Shown in pieces: positions 55,013 through 64,000 of a stretch of DNA of 64,000 nucleotides (position 1 is its first letter; each line of letters begins with the position of its first letter). The position numbers and the translations under genes are program-made. The stretch is from Agelas oroides (Eukaryota > Porifera > Demospongiae > Agelasida > Agelasidae): NCBI GenBank assembly GCA_949130485.1, contig OX422185.1, positions 13,673,011 through 13,737,010 of the forward strand, in the 5' to 3' direction. The notes beneath the pieces were generated by a model. The model was not told the origin of the DNA. It saw only the letters and a program-made list of their open reading frames with translations, and searched no databases.

Positions 55013-55209
55013 GATTTGATGCCAACAATTAAACTGGACTTGGGGTGAGGAACACCTGTCCGATAAGTGGTCTTTTGATCCCTTTTAGAAGTCTAATTAG
55101 ATTTAACATACTCAAATTCTGGCACAGGATCATCAAGTACTAGACTGACACATCTAATCACATCTGTGTGAAGTAAGTTTCTTTCAGGAATGCCTAACTG
55201 GGCAAATTT

Positions 55210-55680
55210 TATGAGTTATTGAGTTCCCTGTATAGGGACAATCTACACCAGGCACACTCAATCAATGATCTATGGAATGCAATCATGAAACAAGAACTCC
55301 ATGACTGGAGATCAAGGATCAGCATACCTTCATACCCAGGCCGCATGGGAGGAGAAAGACAGCCTGGGTACGAGGCTAGGATCAGCAGTATTCCCACTTC
55401 GATAGTGGAGGGCACCTTTAATTGCTTTTACCAACACAACAGAACCACCCCCAACACCTTATACATCTTCATGTTGAGATGTGGCTGTCTACCACTGTAA
55501 GTGAAGACAGGGCACTATTGATCACCAAAAACCTTAATAATAGGACCTGCCAACTGTGCAATGATTGAAGATGAAGTCCACTTTTTAAATGGTTACCAAC
55601 CCTTACACAAACTTAGGGTACAGTTATTCCAAGCAGCCTCAGAGGCATATAACAAGCCTTCTACACTCTAACTCCTGAGA
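55210..55680 (+). mobile_element. Decayed LINE C-terminal fragment split by a MITE
   Basis: The frame SLYRDNLHQAHSINDLWN...MKQELHDWRSRIS continues after the MITE at 55325-55378 with SSIPTSIVEGTFNCF and MLRCGCLPL, then, with a frame change, RTCQLCN and IEDEVHFLNGY...LRVQLFQAAS. The C-x-x-C followed by (I/V)EDE-x-HFL and LR-x-x-LF pattern is the zinc-knuckle-like tail found after the reverse transcriptase of many Jockey/CR1-type LINEs. Only this tail remains. Confidence 0.65.
55325..55378. repeat. hAT-like MITE inside the LINE fragment, 8-bp target duplication
   Basis: TACCTTCATACCCAGGC to GCCTGGGTACGAGGCTA, 54 bp. GATCAGCA lies at 55317-55324 and again at 55380-55387. Confidence 0.9.
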
Positions 55681-55863
55681 AAAGAAGACTCCTTCTCATG
55701 CAACTATGTACAGTAAATCCAGTTATAGCTGGGTGCAATTTCAGGTTGTATTATACTGTCAAACATTTGTAATTGGCTATAAACTTGCTACCTACACAAT
55801 TAATACACAAAATAATTTGCATACATTATGCGTTGTAAAGAGCATAATATACATTTCAACTGA

Positions 55864-58800
55864 TTATTCTTTAATGTCATATGATAAGTTGCTTGTATCA
55901 TCACGGTGGTATGTCACAGCTTGACTGTTGCTAGGTGGTGGGAATTCATCCATTAATTCAGAAAAAGCTGCTCTTGCTGCAGCCTGGCTGAACGCTAATA
56001 ATGATTCGTCAAAGCTTAGTTTCACAAGTTTCAGTGTTTTATTGATACTTAGCAATTGTGAAAGAGCCTTTCCACCTTCTTGTTTGATTTTATGGCTACC
56101 GTCTAACTGAAGGCAAACAAGAGAGGTATTATTTACTAGTGCTTCAACCATAACACGAGCTCCCCTGTTACCAAGTGGGCAATCATCAAGCTGTAGTACC
56201 TGGAGGTTTGAATTACTTGCAAGCAGAGATAATTTTCCATTACATCTGGAGAGAACAAGACTCATGCCATATATTTTCAGACTAAGCAGAGACGATTCAG
56301 CTAAAAGAATGCCGAGCAAAACTGGTACTTGCTCTCTGAGGAGTGAAGTGCATGAAATATCCAAATATGTTAGGGTGCCAGTCGGTGTTATTAGCTGCCT
56401 AAGTGCCTCGATGTCTGCAGTACTCCAGTGAAAACCTTGGGGAAATTTGAGAGAATGCAAGTTTCTACATTCGACTAGTGAATGAAGGATTACAGAAAGA
56501 TCCATGGAATCATCCGCCTCTAGGCTGTCAGCGTCATAATAATGTAGCTGAAGGCTTATGTTTTGCAGACTACTCATTTGTTGAAGTAATTGTGCTAGGC
56601 ACAAAAGTGTTGGTTTATCTACCCTGCATTCATCTAAGCTAAGTGTACGAATTTTTTTCAGAATGCTAGGAGGAAGCTGACTGAGATAAGATACGCCTTC
56701 TTGCCGCAAGGGAGTTAATCTAAATGAAAGTGTGTCAACAAAGCTAGAGATTTGTTGATTAGATAGCATGCTTGAAGTAAACATCTCTAAGAGGTCACCT
56801 TCAAGGTTCAGTTCCTGAATGATCACCTTCCAAGAACACTGATTACTGTGAGCAATGCAATAGCCCAGGGCAAAAAAGTCGAAGGGGTGAAAAGATTCTG
56901 AATTTCCTGTTGAGAACACTACTTCTTCAGAAGAGAGTGCAGTATCACAGCCCTTAGACTGTGCCTCAAATAAGCAACGGAGCATAATGAGACTCACAGA
57001 TGTGCTACCCTCTAATATTTCTAGTACTGAGCTATCCAGTTTTACATTGTCTGAATAGGTGGTCTTGGCTACTTCCCATCCAATTTCATCAAGGCCCGTT
57101 ATGCCTGCAAAAAACCTCCACACAACATCTAAATGATCCTTCCTGGAATGCTCTAGGAAAGCCTTTTTTTGTTCATTAGGGGAAAGCTGAGCAATATAAA
57201 AGGCTGCAAGGTATTCTTGAATCGTTAAGTGCAAGAAGCCATGGGTAACTCGTCTACCAGTGAAAAGTTCGGCTGAAGCAGTAGTGAACCCCAAAGCTTT
57301 GCTACCTTCTGGAAGGTTCTTGAAAACTAGCTGCTGTTCTAGAACACCATTGAAAGCAATCTCTGTTAATTCAATAAGGGGTTGGTATGCTTGCTGAGGT
57401 AAATCGTGCAGTGTATCTGGTAAAGAGCTAGGGTCGCTAACAAGCTTGGCACCAATGAGATGTCGCTGAAGCAAGAGAAGGCAAAGATCAGTGTAAAGAT
57501 CAGTCAGGGTGTTGGGAATGGGTCTATCCTTTGTCTTGTTCTCCTGATACACTTCCACTACAATAGCGGTATTAAGAGGAATATATAACATCCCCTTAAT
57601 GGCAGGTGTACTAGAGACATACCTTTCAAAATCATAGAGAGTTTTCGTACCAGAGCCAAAGATACTCTCTGCATATTCATGTATCTGCTCTTTAGCAAAG
57701 CCTAGAATTTCAATGTGTTTGTCTGGCTCCTTGATTCCAACAAGCTGAGTGACTGCTGAAGGACGACTGGTGACCAGAATAGAAGCATTTGGAAGGAATA
57801 CACCTGCAACAATTTGAGCAAAGAGTGACATTCGGTTTGTCCTGACTGAAGAAGGAAGTTCGTCTGCACCGTCCATAATGAGCAGAATCCCCTGCCCATC
57901 ATTCCTGCTGACTTCTTGTGTGACAGCCTGCTGGAGTTCTTGGTCGGTGTGGTAAAAGAGATCGGACAGTGTTGTTGCTTTCTGCACTCGTTCATCACGA
58001 AGGCGAATGATAACAACTAGTGAATACTGCCTTAGTGCATCGATTTCATCCCACCTTTTGCAGAGTTCCCATGCAAAGGTACTTTTTCCCACTCCTGGAG
58101 CACCCTCTACTAGTACATACCTTACACCTTCGTCACAGTGACTCTTGAGCACTTCTTCAAATTCAATTGGCTCTTTCACTTTCATGATCTGATCTATATC
58201 ACCATGAAGGGTGGCTAGTGTGAACTCATTTGCTTGCGCTCGATTCACCCGCTCCTTTTTGACAATTGCCAGGTTCACGTACTGTGTGCTTGGAGTTCTC
58301 GGCCACTTGTAGTCTGGAGAAACGGAGGCAGTGATATAGTATGCCTTTAGGTAGTTTGCAAATCTGTCAAGTGGTCCCAAACTTGAGGAGCCATCAGACT
58401 GTGAGTCCTTTCCTACAGCTGGGATATACAGTAGGTAGAACATAATTTATACATATATTACCAGGTTCATTATATATATAGGCTTCCCTCCTACACACAG
58501 ATTTGTGGGAGGAGACTTGGAATTATACATTTAAGGTAAATACAGCAATCTTGGTATCGGCAATACTTACAGTAGGACTCAATAAGTTTCTTTCCCATTT
58601 CTTCTAGTGGCACAATGGATTGCAAAGAAATTACAAAGGTCTGGAACACATTGGGGTTTGATGAGATTTGGCCTTCAACTTCATTCAAGAGTAGAATATT
58701 TTTCTCATCTGATGACAGCCCAAGAGCTGATAGTTTGTTCATCAGTGATCTGGAAACAACTCCCTTTGAGTAGAGATGACTTGCTAGTTCCAGAGTATCA

Positions 58801-61800
58801 GGTATGACTAGCATGAGTGTCGCATAATGTGTCCTGAATGCTCTTGATGCAGCTGCTGGGTCAACTTTCCCTCCGAAAAGATCAGACACTTTAGAGTCCC
58901 TGCAAATGTGTAGTAAATGTATCACAAAAGATTATGATCCAATATACTGTTAAACTGATTTGCTTTTACCATGCTGCAACTGTGCTTTACCTCACCAAAT
59001 ATTCAGTACATTGTTAAACGTTAGCATAATGTGTTAAAATTTTGGAATGGCCATATGCAAATGCATATAACAAATGAAGCACCATCTGATTTTAAATTTT
59101 CACATTAATCAGAGAGTCGGTAGACTCTCTATTTAGGGATGGCGTTGATGTGTAATGTATGCAATACTTAAGCAAAACCTGAAAACCATGGTCAAGGTTG
59201 TGACTGCATCATAGTTGTGACTGCTGACTACAAATTTCAGAGTCTTGACATTTGACAGTGACCATTGCCCCCTTTGGAGCACCTTACATCTGCAAGCTAT
59301 GACTGTAGGAGGCAGACAGCTACATGTAGCAGCAGAAGAGAAAGAGTGTTGCTCAATGGAGAGTATTGCAGGGATCCATAAAGAGCAGCAAACTTCACTC
59401 ACAAACTTCCATGCTGCTAACTACATGTACAGTTGCCTAAACATAAATGGTGACCCTGCTAATGCAGCTGGAGCTTACCAGCAATCCTGTACCATTATTC
59501 TTTTCTTGCTAATACTCCCCCCACCTCCCACTTACACCAGAATGAATAAAAGTCCACTGGTCAAAGTCCACTGGTCTATGTTTTTGTGTTTTTATTGCAT
59601 GGGCAATATGTTATAGCTATAAGGATTTGTTATAGCATAGTACCAGGGATTTATGGCAGTAAACAGACCGAGTCCAAGAGCGCAGCTCGAGGACGAGGTT
59701 TGCTTACTAACAGTCATAAATCCCTGGCCACCTGTGCTATAACCATTACATATCCCACCTGATATATCCCACCTGATCGGTCTATTGTTGTTATTACTGT
59801 AAACACATCTATACATGTGCAAGTGTTTACAGTAACTTCAATATTGTTTACACACAACTGTATATAAAAACTACTATAGTATGGCAATGAAGTGTACTGT
59901 AAACTAAAAGTACATGGAGAGGGAATTATGAGCCATATTTTCCCTTGTAGCCCCCAGGGAGGGAAATTATCACAGACACTCCTGGAAGCTTGCCTGTTAA
60001 TAGCTGTGGTTTTCATAGTGAAAGTTAGCAAACCACCAGACAGTAGGAAATGCTTTGTGGTTGTTATTTCCTTGTATAGTGGTGGGCATGATAGTTTACT
60101 TATATATCTAAATATGGAATGTGTAATTCCAAACAAACAAGGGCTGTTTGTGTAAATTGATTTCACCTTTCACTATGGGCCTCTATGGCAGTCTGTATGA
60201 TTACCATCACTATCACCATGTAGCACTCATCGCCACCTTGTGTGTCACTAATTAATAGCTTCCAACCTCTGAGTAACCAGCTAGAGCACATAAAAATGGC
60301 TGCCATTCTTATGGGCTCTCGTAGCCATGTAGATAGTTCAGCCAGTGCCAGGTAGTCACATGCATTGTAAAGGTTTCATTGTCCATTCCATTGTTCCACT
60401 CCACCATTCCATTCACCATTCCATTCCACCATTCCATTCACCATTCCATTCACCATTCCATTCACCATTCCAGTCCATATTCCAGTCCATATTCCAGTAC
60501 ACATGCACATGCATGGCTATTATCCTATTCAGAACCGCCCGGAACCAGATAATAGCCAGCAGATCGATGCTGATATGTTGACTAGCAGACAAGTGTCTGT
60601 GCTAGCTCTTTGAAGCTAGATGAAATTGTGAGGGGGTTGATGGATGATAATTGTGTTTTGGATTTCTTTTAATCATACTACCTACCTGCTCAATGAACCC
60701 TGAAACTGCAGCAACCATGCACTTACAGTTGTTTTAACCAAGTAGTTTTTGCAGTTAGCGATTAGAGACACCGAGTTTCCAGGCACATGACGCTCAAGAT
60801 GTAAAGACTTTATGTAGTCAAAGTTCTCATACATCAGTAAACATTTGTGGTATAGTTACTGATGACCAGAGACTAGTTAACTTAAGCAACACATGTAACC
60901 CGGAAATGTGTCCAATTTTTCCCCAAACCCTTATGTAGTCCCCTCACTACACGAGCTGATGCATTGGGTTGTTCATATTAGCCACATAGCTACCCATGCA
61001 TGCATGCCTCTCTCCCTTCCCAGAAAAATTGATGGCAAAGCTTACTACTTACTTTCTGTGGCCATAGTCCATGTGAGGAAATACAATGATTACTGCTTGT
61101 TTTTCATGACAAAGAAAGTGTGTTGGGGATCCCTCCCCCCCCCCCCCTCTGTCTACCTAGGTAGACATTGATGTCACTCACATGATAAATGCTCCCAGGC
61201 CTTACCCTTCATTTCCGTAAGTGATCTAAAACTGGACATGGGAAGGCCTTGGAACAAGGCTCTATACAGTACATTACTATGTGTAATGTTACTTTCATAC
61301 AGTCCAGTAATTAACATTGTGTAATCAATAAGTGCATGGTCATTCATATACCTAGGATTTTCCTTTTTCAACTGCTGCAGGATATCCGTGTTCATCAAAC
61401 TAGCAGTATTCTTGTCATGATCAGTTGTAACCTCTGAGATTTTGGATGTAAACACTACCAGATCTCTGCCAGTCAATTCTACTAGTAGACAAAATATAAG
61501 GAATCGTCACAACACCAACAAAGTAAAAAGCACAAAGCATGCAGTCCTAAAGCATGCTGTACTATCTGATCTCAGAGCTTTTATTATTACCAACTATCAT
61601 CCCATACTTTTGGTACGGATAAGATATTAATTGTTCAATTGTAACTTGAAAAGTATCCAGTTCGGTTGGCCGGAGTTAAACAAGCGCTAGGAAATTTGTT
61701 TAATGTAGCGCTGATTTGAAGGACTGATTCGGACATGACTCGAGTGCCTGCGTGGTCCAATCCACAAACCTAAATTTGAGATAGCTAGCTACATTGCGTG

Positions 61801-62019
61801 TTTCAGGAGCTGTTGAAATAACTTGATCTTTTTTTGTAATTCATGTAAATTCAGCAGGCACTATTAGCTAGCTACCAACTGAAGTATTTATTACTAACCT
61901 TTTCCTTTAGCTCTTTTGGGCTGCCTTATCGCCCACCTGCACAACAAACTGGTGAGTAGGATTGCAGTTAGAGCTACCAGAACAGGCAGATACTGTAGAA
62001 ACGTACTGCTGTCATCCAT
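55864..62019 (-). CDS. Membrane-anchored CARD-like/NACHT/LRR receptor (NLR), 4 exons, 1044 aa
   Basis: Predicted innate immune sensor. Coding exons on -: 62019-61899, 61481-61352, 58899-58571, 58418-55864. All junctions are GT-AG and the phases fit (121+130+329+2555 nt). Residues 1-10 are MDDSSTFLQY, 11-27 a hydrophobic helix (LPVLVALTAILLTSLLC), then RWAIRQPKRAKGK: a signal-anchor pattern placing the rest in the cytosol. Residues ~102-190 fold-match a CARD/death-fold (THYATLMLVIPDTLELASHL, LSSDEKNILLLNEV). NACHT: Walker A GAPGVGKST (299-307), Walker B LLIMDGADE (372-380), sensor TSRPSA, and HLTIQEYLAAFYIAQLS in the winged-helix part. LRRs (~790-1010) include LTYLDISCTSL, LQVLQLDDCPLGNRGARVM and LVCLQLDGS. 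Exons 3-4 are well supported. Exons 1-2 rest on phase, composition and splice sites; an ATG further upstream in frame (62130) is possible. Confidence 0.85.
59630..59930 (+). repeat. Dispersed repeat with CACCTGAT(C/T)GGTC, copy 3
   Basis: GGGATTTATGGCAG at the left is inverted at 59706 (CATAAATCCC), then CCACCTGATCGGTCTATTGTT, GTGCAAGTGTTTACAGTAAC and TAGTATGGCAATGAAGTGTA as in the copies at 16015 and 28660. Confidence 0.72.
60380..60490 (+). repeat. CCATTCCATTCA short tandem repeat
   Basis: About nine units of CCATTC(C)A(C/T) in 10-14-bp periods, passing into CATATTCCAGTC units. Confidence 0.85.
60515..60755 (+). repeat. Right-arm copy of the 48099 foldback element
   Basis: GATAATAGCCAGCAGATCGAT, GCTAGCAGACAAGTGTCTGTG, GAGGGGGTTGATGGATGATA, AAACTGCAGCAACCATG and CAAGTAGTTTTTGCAG in the same order as 48330-48517. 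Confidence 0.8.
61130..61262 (+). repeat. Single arm of the 12279 MITE family
   Basis: CCCCTCTGTCTACCTAGGTAGACATTGATG, then CTCCCAGGCCTTACCC and GGGAAGGCCTTGGAACAAGGCT, matching 12565-12696. Confidence 0.7.
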
Positions 62020-62069
62020 AACTTGCTTCTCCGCGCCGCTATGCGATATGCAATGGCCGACTTGCACAA

Positions 62070-62077
62070 TGACGTCA
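62070..62077. promoter_or_regulatory. CRE/ATF-type palindrome TGACGTCA near receptor start
   Basis: Exact TGACGTCA 51 bp upstream of the proposed ATG (62019). If the longer start at 62130 is used, the site would be coding. Confidence 0.35.
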
Positions 62078-62689
62078 CGTACGAGGGCTGGGCCCATGCG
62101 TGGGCCACATGCCATGCCATGCCGTGCCATGGGGCCATGGACCTCAAATAATCACACACAACCTAACAACAGTAGAAGCAAGTCAGTGAGCATGTCTTTG
62201 ACTAGACAGTCAAAGCAGGAAAATGGCACTGGTCTGACTTACAGGTGTAACAATCTTGCCTGGGTATAAGCTTACCTATGCAATACAGGTAACACTATGT
62301 TACACACAGAAGCTGCAGCTACGTACACATTCCAAAAGGAGCACTCGGTACACTCAACTCGATTGTGATATGTTTCCTAGGCATGCAGACTGGGAGGATG
62401 CACTACTGCAATTGTCACATACGCATCATTGCCAGATTCAGCATACGTATATGGGGAACTGCACTGATAAAATGTTCTCCCTTAGACCAGATAGTGTTTT
62501 AGTTCATCACACCTTGAATGGAAAGAAAAACAGTAATACGTACAAAAGTAGCTACTTGTATGTGCCTACTATAGCTATTAGACTAATGGAGGGAGATATA
62601 AATTAGAGGGAAGGAAAAGGCGGGGAGAGGAGGCTGGGAGGAAGGGGAGGGGGGGAGGAGAAGGGAGTAGTATTAGATTTTCTCTCTCA

Positions 62690-62825
62690 GTACAACACCA
62701 ATGTGCAAGATCTTCCCTCAGGGGAGATATAACCGTTATATAACTTGTTACCTAGGCAACATCTGTAGAGGAGAGATATGAGCAGCATTCTTATAATTAT
62801 GTTGCCTAAGTAACAGGTTATATTA
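62690..62825. repeat. Copy of the 31060-31190 repeat
   Basis: ACACCAATGTGCAAGATCTT, CCGTTATATAACTTGTTACCT and AGGCAACATCTGTAGAGGAG match 31058-31150; closes with TTGCCTAAGTAACAGGTTATA. It is flanked by near-identical TATTAGA(T/C)TTTCTCTC(T/C)CA on both sides. Confidence 0.75.
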
Positions 62826-62968
62826 GACTTTCTCTCCCATCCTGAAAGGACAGCAGAAAGCAATTTTTCAGCTAGGGCTTGTATTTGGACATTCGGGTGA
62901 TTGCTAAATGCTTTTATAATTTCTCTGTTCACAACTGAGTCAAGACCTATAGCTATATCATTTACCAT
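62823..62968 (-). CDS. Candidate coding exon, unknown
   Basis: The - strand frame VNDIAIGLDSVVNREIIKAF, then HPNVQIQALAEKLLSAVLSGWERK, looks like genuine helical protein. The pattern of a Lys/Asn-His-Pro helix followed by LA-x-x-L-x-x-x-W loosely recalls the TFIIS N-terminal (LW) fold. The reading frame runs into the repeat at 62690-62825, so the gene may be truncated or the exon may end near 62823. A stop precedes the ATG. No partner exon found. Confidence 0.3.
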
Positions 62969-63000
62969 GATGAGCTACGACAATTGGACATGCCATTCCC

Positions 63001-63060
63001 TAGCCTCGTACCCAGGGTCCTCCCCATGCTGAAAAGCGGAGGAGCCTGGGTACGAGGCTA
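63001..63060. repeat. hAT-like MITE, 60 bp, exact 8-bp target duplication
   Basis: TAGCCTCGTACCCAGG and CCTGGGTACGAGGCTA are exact 16-bp inverted ends. CCATTCCC occurs at 62993-63000 and 63061-63068. It landed in a decayed unit of the 72-bp repeat found at 63440. Confidence 0.96.
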
Positions 63061-63089
63061 CCATTCCCTTTATGGCTCCCCCCTCTGTC

Positions 63090-63213
63090 TAAAACCCTCT
63101 GTCTACCTAATGTCATTGTACATGACTAAATCTCCCAGGCCTTCCCCCTGTGTTTTTGCATACTCCAAGTGATCAAAAACTGGAGGCGGGAATGGCCTGG
63201 GAATGAGGCTACT
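63090..63213 (+). repeat. Single arm of the 12279 MITE family
   Basis: CTGTCTACCTAATGTCATTG, CTCCCAGGCCTTCCCCC, GCATACTCCAAGTGATCAAA and TGGCCTGGGAATGAGGCTA. Confidence 0.72.
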
Positions 63214-63439
63214 CTACACAGGCTCGTTTCCTCTTGGCATGCACAGGACGAGAAAGAGTCAAATAATGAGCATGTTTTGATATACATATAGCTACCCTGA
63301 GCAAAACTTCTATATACAACAGTATAGACTGTCTGTTAAAAACTAACGCAGCTTCTTTGCAATTTTGAGCAGCTAGGCTACAGCTTTTTCTTGCTTTGCT
63401 ATTCCTGCAAAAAAATTAAATGTATACATTAATTTGCAT

Positions 63440-63740
63440 GCAATTGAGCCCTGTGGCCATCCTATGGAGTACTTTATAACAATTGGATCTGGCATTCCTT
63501 TTATGGCTACAGTTGAGCCCCGCGGCCATCCTAAGGGCCACAACGTTATGACGATTGGACCTGCCATTCCCTTTATGGCTACAGTTGAGCCCCGCAGCCA
63601 TCCTAAGGGCCACAACGTTATGACGATTGGACCTGCCATTCCCTTTATGGCTACAGTTGAGCCCCGCAGCCATCCTAAGGACCACAATGTTATGACGATT
63701 GGACCTGCCATTCCCTTTATTGGCTCCGGTGCAGCCGGCC
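63440..63740 (+). repeat. 72-bp tandem repeat, about four units
   Basis: Unit: GCCCCGCAGCCATCCTAAGG, then GCCACAACGTTATGACGATT, then GGACCTGCCATTCCCTTTAT, then GGCTACAGTTGA (72 bp). The two middle units are nearly identical; the first and last are diverged. As 72 is divisible by 3 the array stays open in several frames, which explains the long repeat frames on both strands. Confidence 0.93.
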
Positions 63741-64000
63741 ATCCTAAGGATCACAACTTCCACTCAGACATTCTGTCCCATAGGACGGAAGCGCTCCTGT
63801 GGACCCCAGGGTGAGAGCTCCCCCGGCCTGTATAAGCATATTTCCTACAGTAGAATGTCTTAGGGTGGTTCCTCCAGTGCATGGAGCTCCTGTCCTAGGG
63901 TATTTCCTTGCCTGGTAGTGTCATTTTAGTAAGAGCTTACACTTTTAGTTTAGTTTGAATCTCCAGTTTTAAAAGTTGTTTAGCTTCATGATCAATTACT

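Larger units (their letters stand above)
53364..55209. other. Intergenic, MITE copy and tRNA-like unit
   Basis: No gene supported between the P450 stop and the LINE fragment. The features listed separately account for about half. 54100-54560 has no recognisable element. Confidence 0.5.
59100..61100. other. Interior of receptor intron 2
   Basis: No convincing exon. Holds repeat copies at 59630-59930 and 60515-60755 and the CCATTCCATT array at 60380-60490; the rest is unremarkable AT-rich sequence. Confidence 0.5.
62131..64000. other. Intergenic to window end, repeats and one candidate exon
   Basis: 62130-62680 shows nothing recognisable beyond short open frames. Later parts hold a repeat (62690-62825), a candidate exon (62823-62968), MITEs (63001-63060; 63090-63213) and a 72-bp tandem repeat (63440-63740). 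Confidence 0.5.

Noticed and set aside
63373-63814. Frames with repeated GHPKGHNVMTIGPAIPF or GWLRGSTVAIKGM blocks
   Set aside because: They follow the 72-bp tandem repeat, whose length is a multiple of 3, on both strands; no start context or partner exons.

Overview
The window looks like nuclear DNA of an early-branching marine invertebrate, most likely a demosponge. The evidence is four intron-containing or otherwise animal-like genes, a CARD-like/NACHT/LRR innate immune receptor of the kind expanded in sponges, a tyrosine-recombinase retrotransposon of the Ngaro type, and very many short inverted-repeat transposons. A cnidarian or other invertebrate cannot be excluded from sequence alone.

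Four genes were reconstructed by hand from reading frames, splice sites and intron phases. (1) An NADPH-dependent aldo-keto reductase runs on + from 11289 to 29096 in 7 coding exons (324 aa), with a 12.9-kb fifth intron. (2) A single-exon nitrilase-like/METTL27-like methyltransferase fusion lies on - at 35525-36955; two of three nitrilase catalytic residues look replaced. (3) A clan-3 (CYP3-like) cytochrome P450 runs on + from 40461 to 53363 in 13 exons (509 aa). (4) A four-exon gene on - from 62019 down to 55864 encodes a 1044-aa receptor with a predicted N-terminal membrane anchor, CARD-like domain, NACHT and leucine-rich repeats. Exon phases agree throughout in each, and the lengths are normal for the first and third families.

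The remainder is mobile and repetitive DNA. A full-length, young-looking Ngaro-like element (18484-24134; split direct repeats A1-B1-A2-B2) sits in AKR intron 5 in the same orientation as the gene. One hAT-like hairpin MITE family (ends TAGCCTCG...CGAGGCTA, 8-bp target duplications) recurs over a dozen times, and at least eight other MITE or foldback families are present in two or more copies, several inside introns. Minisatellites are numerous; the largest is a higher-order array of a 46-bp unit in P450 intron 4.

Layout: 1-11288 repeat-rich intergenic DNA with an exact 127-bp inverted repeat at 9065-9738; 11289-29096 AKR gene; 29097-35524 tandem repeats, segmental duplications and one candidate exon; 35525-36955 nitrilase/methyltransferase gene; 36956-40460 intergenic with a 320-bp TTTC tract; 40461-53363 P450; 53364-55863 MITE, tRNA-like unit and a LINE fragment; 55864-62019 receptor; 62020-64000 repeats. 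The genes do not form an obvious functional cluster. Two (AKR, P450) are xenobiotic or carbonyl metabolism types and one is an immune sensor, but co-function is not shown by the sequence.
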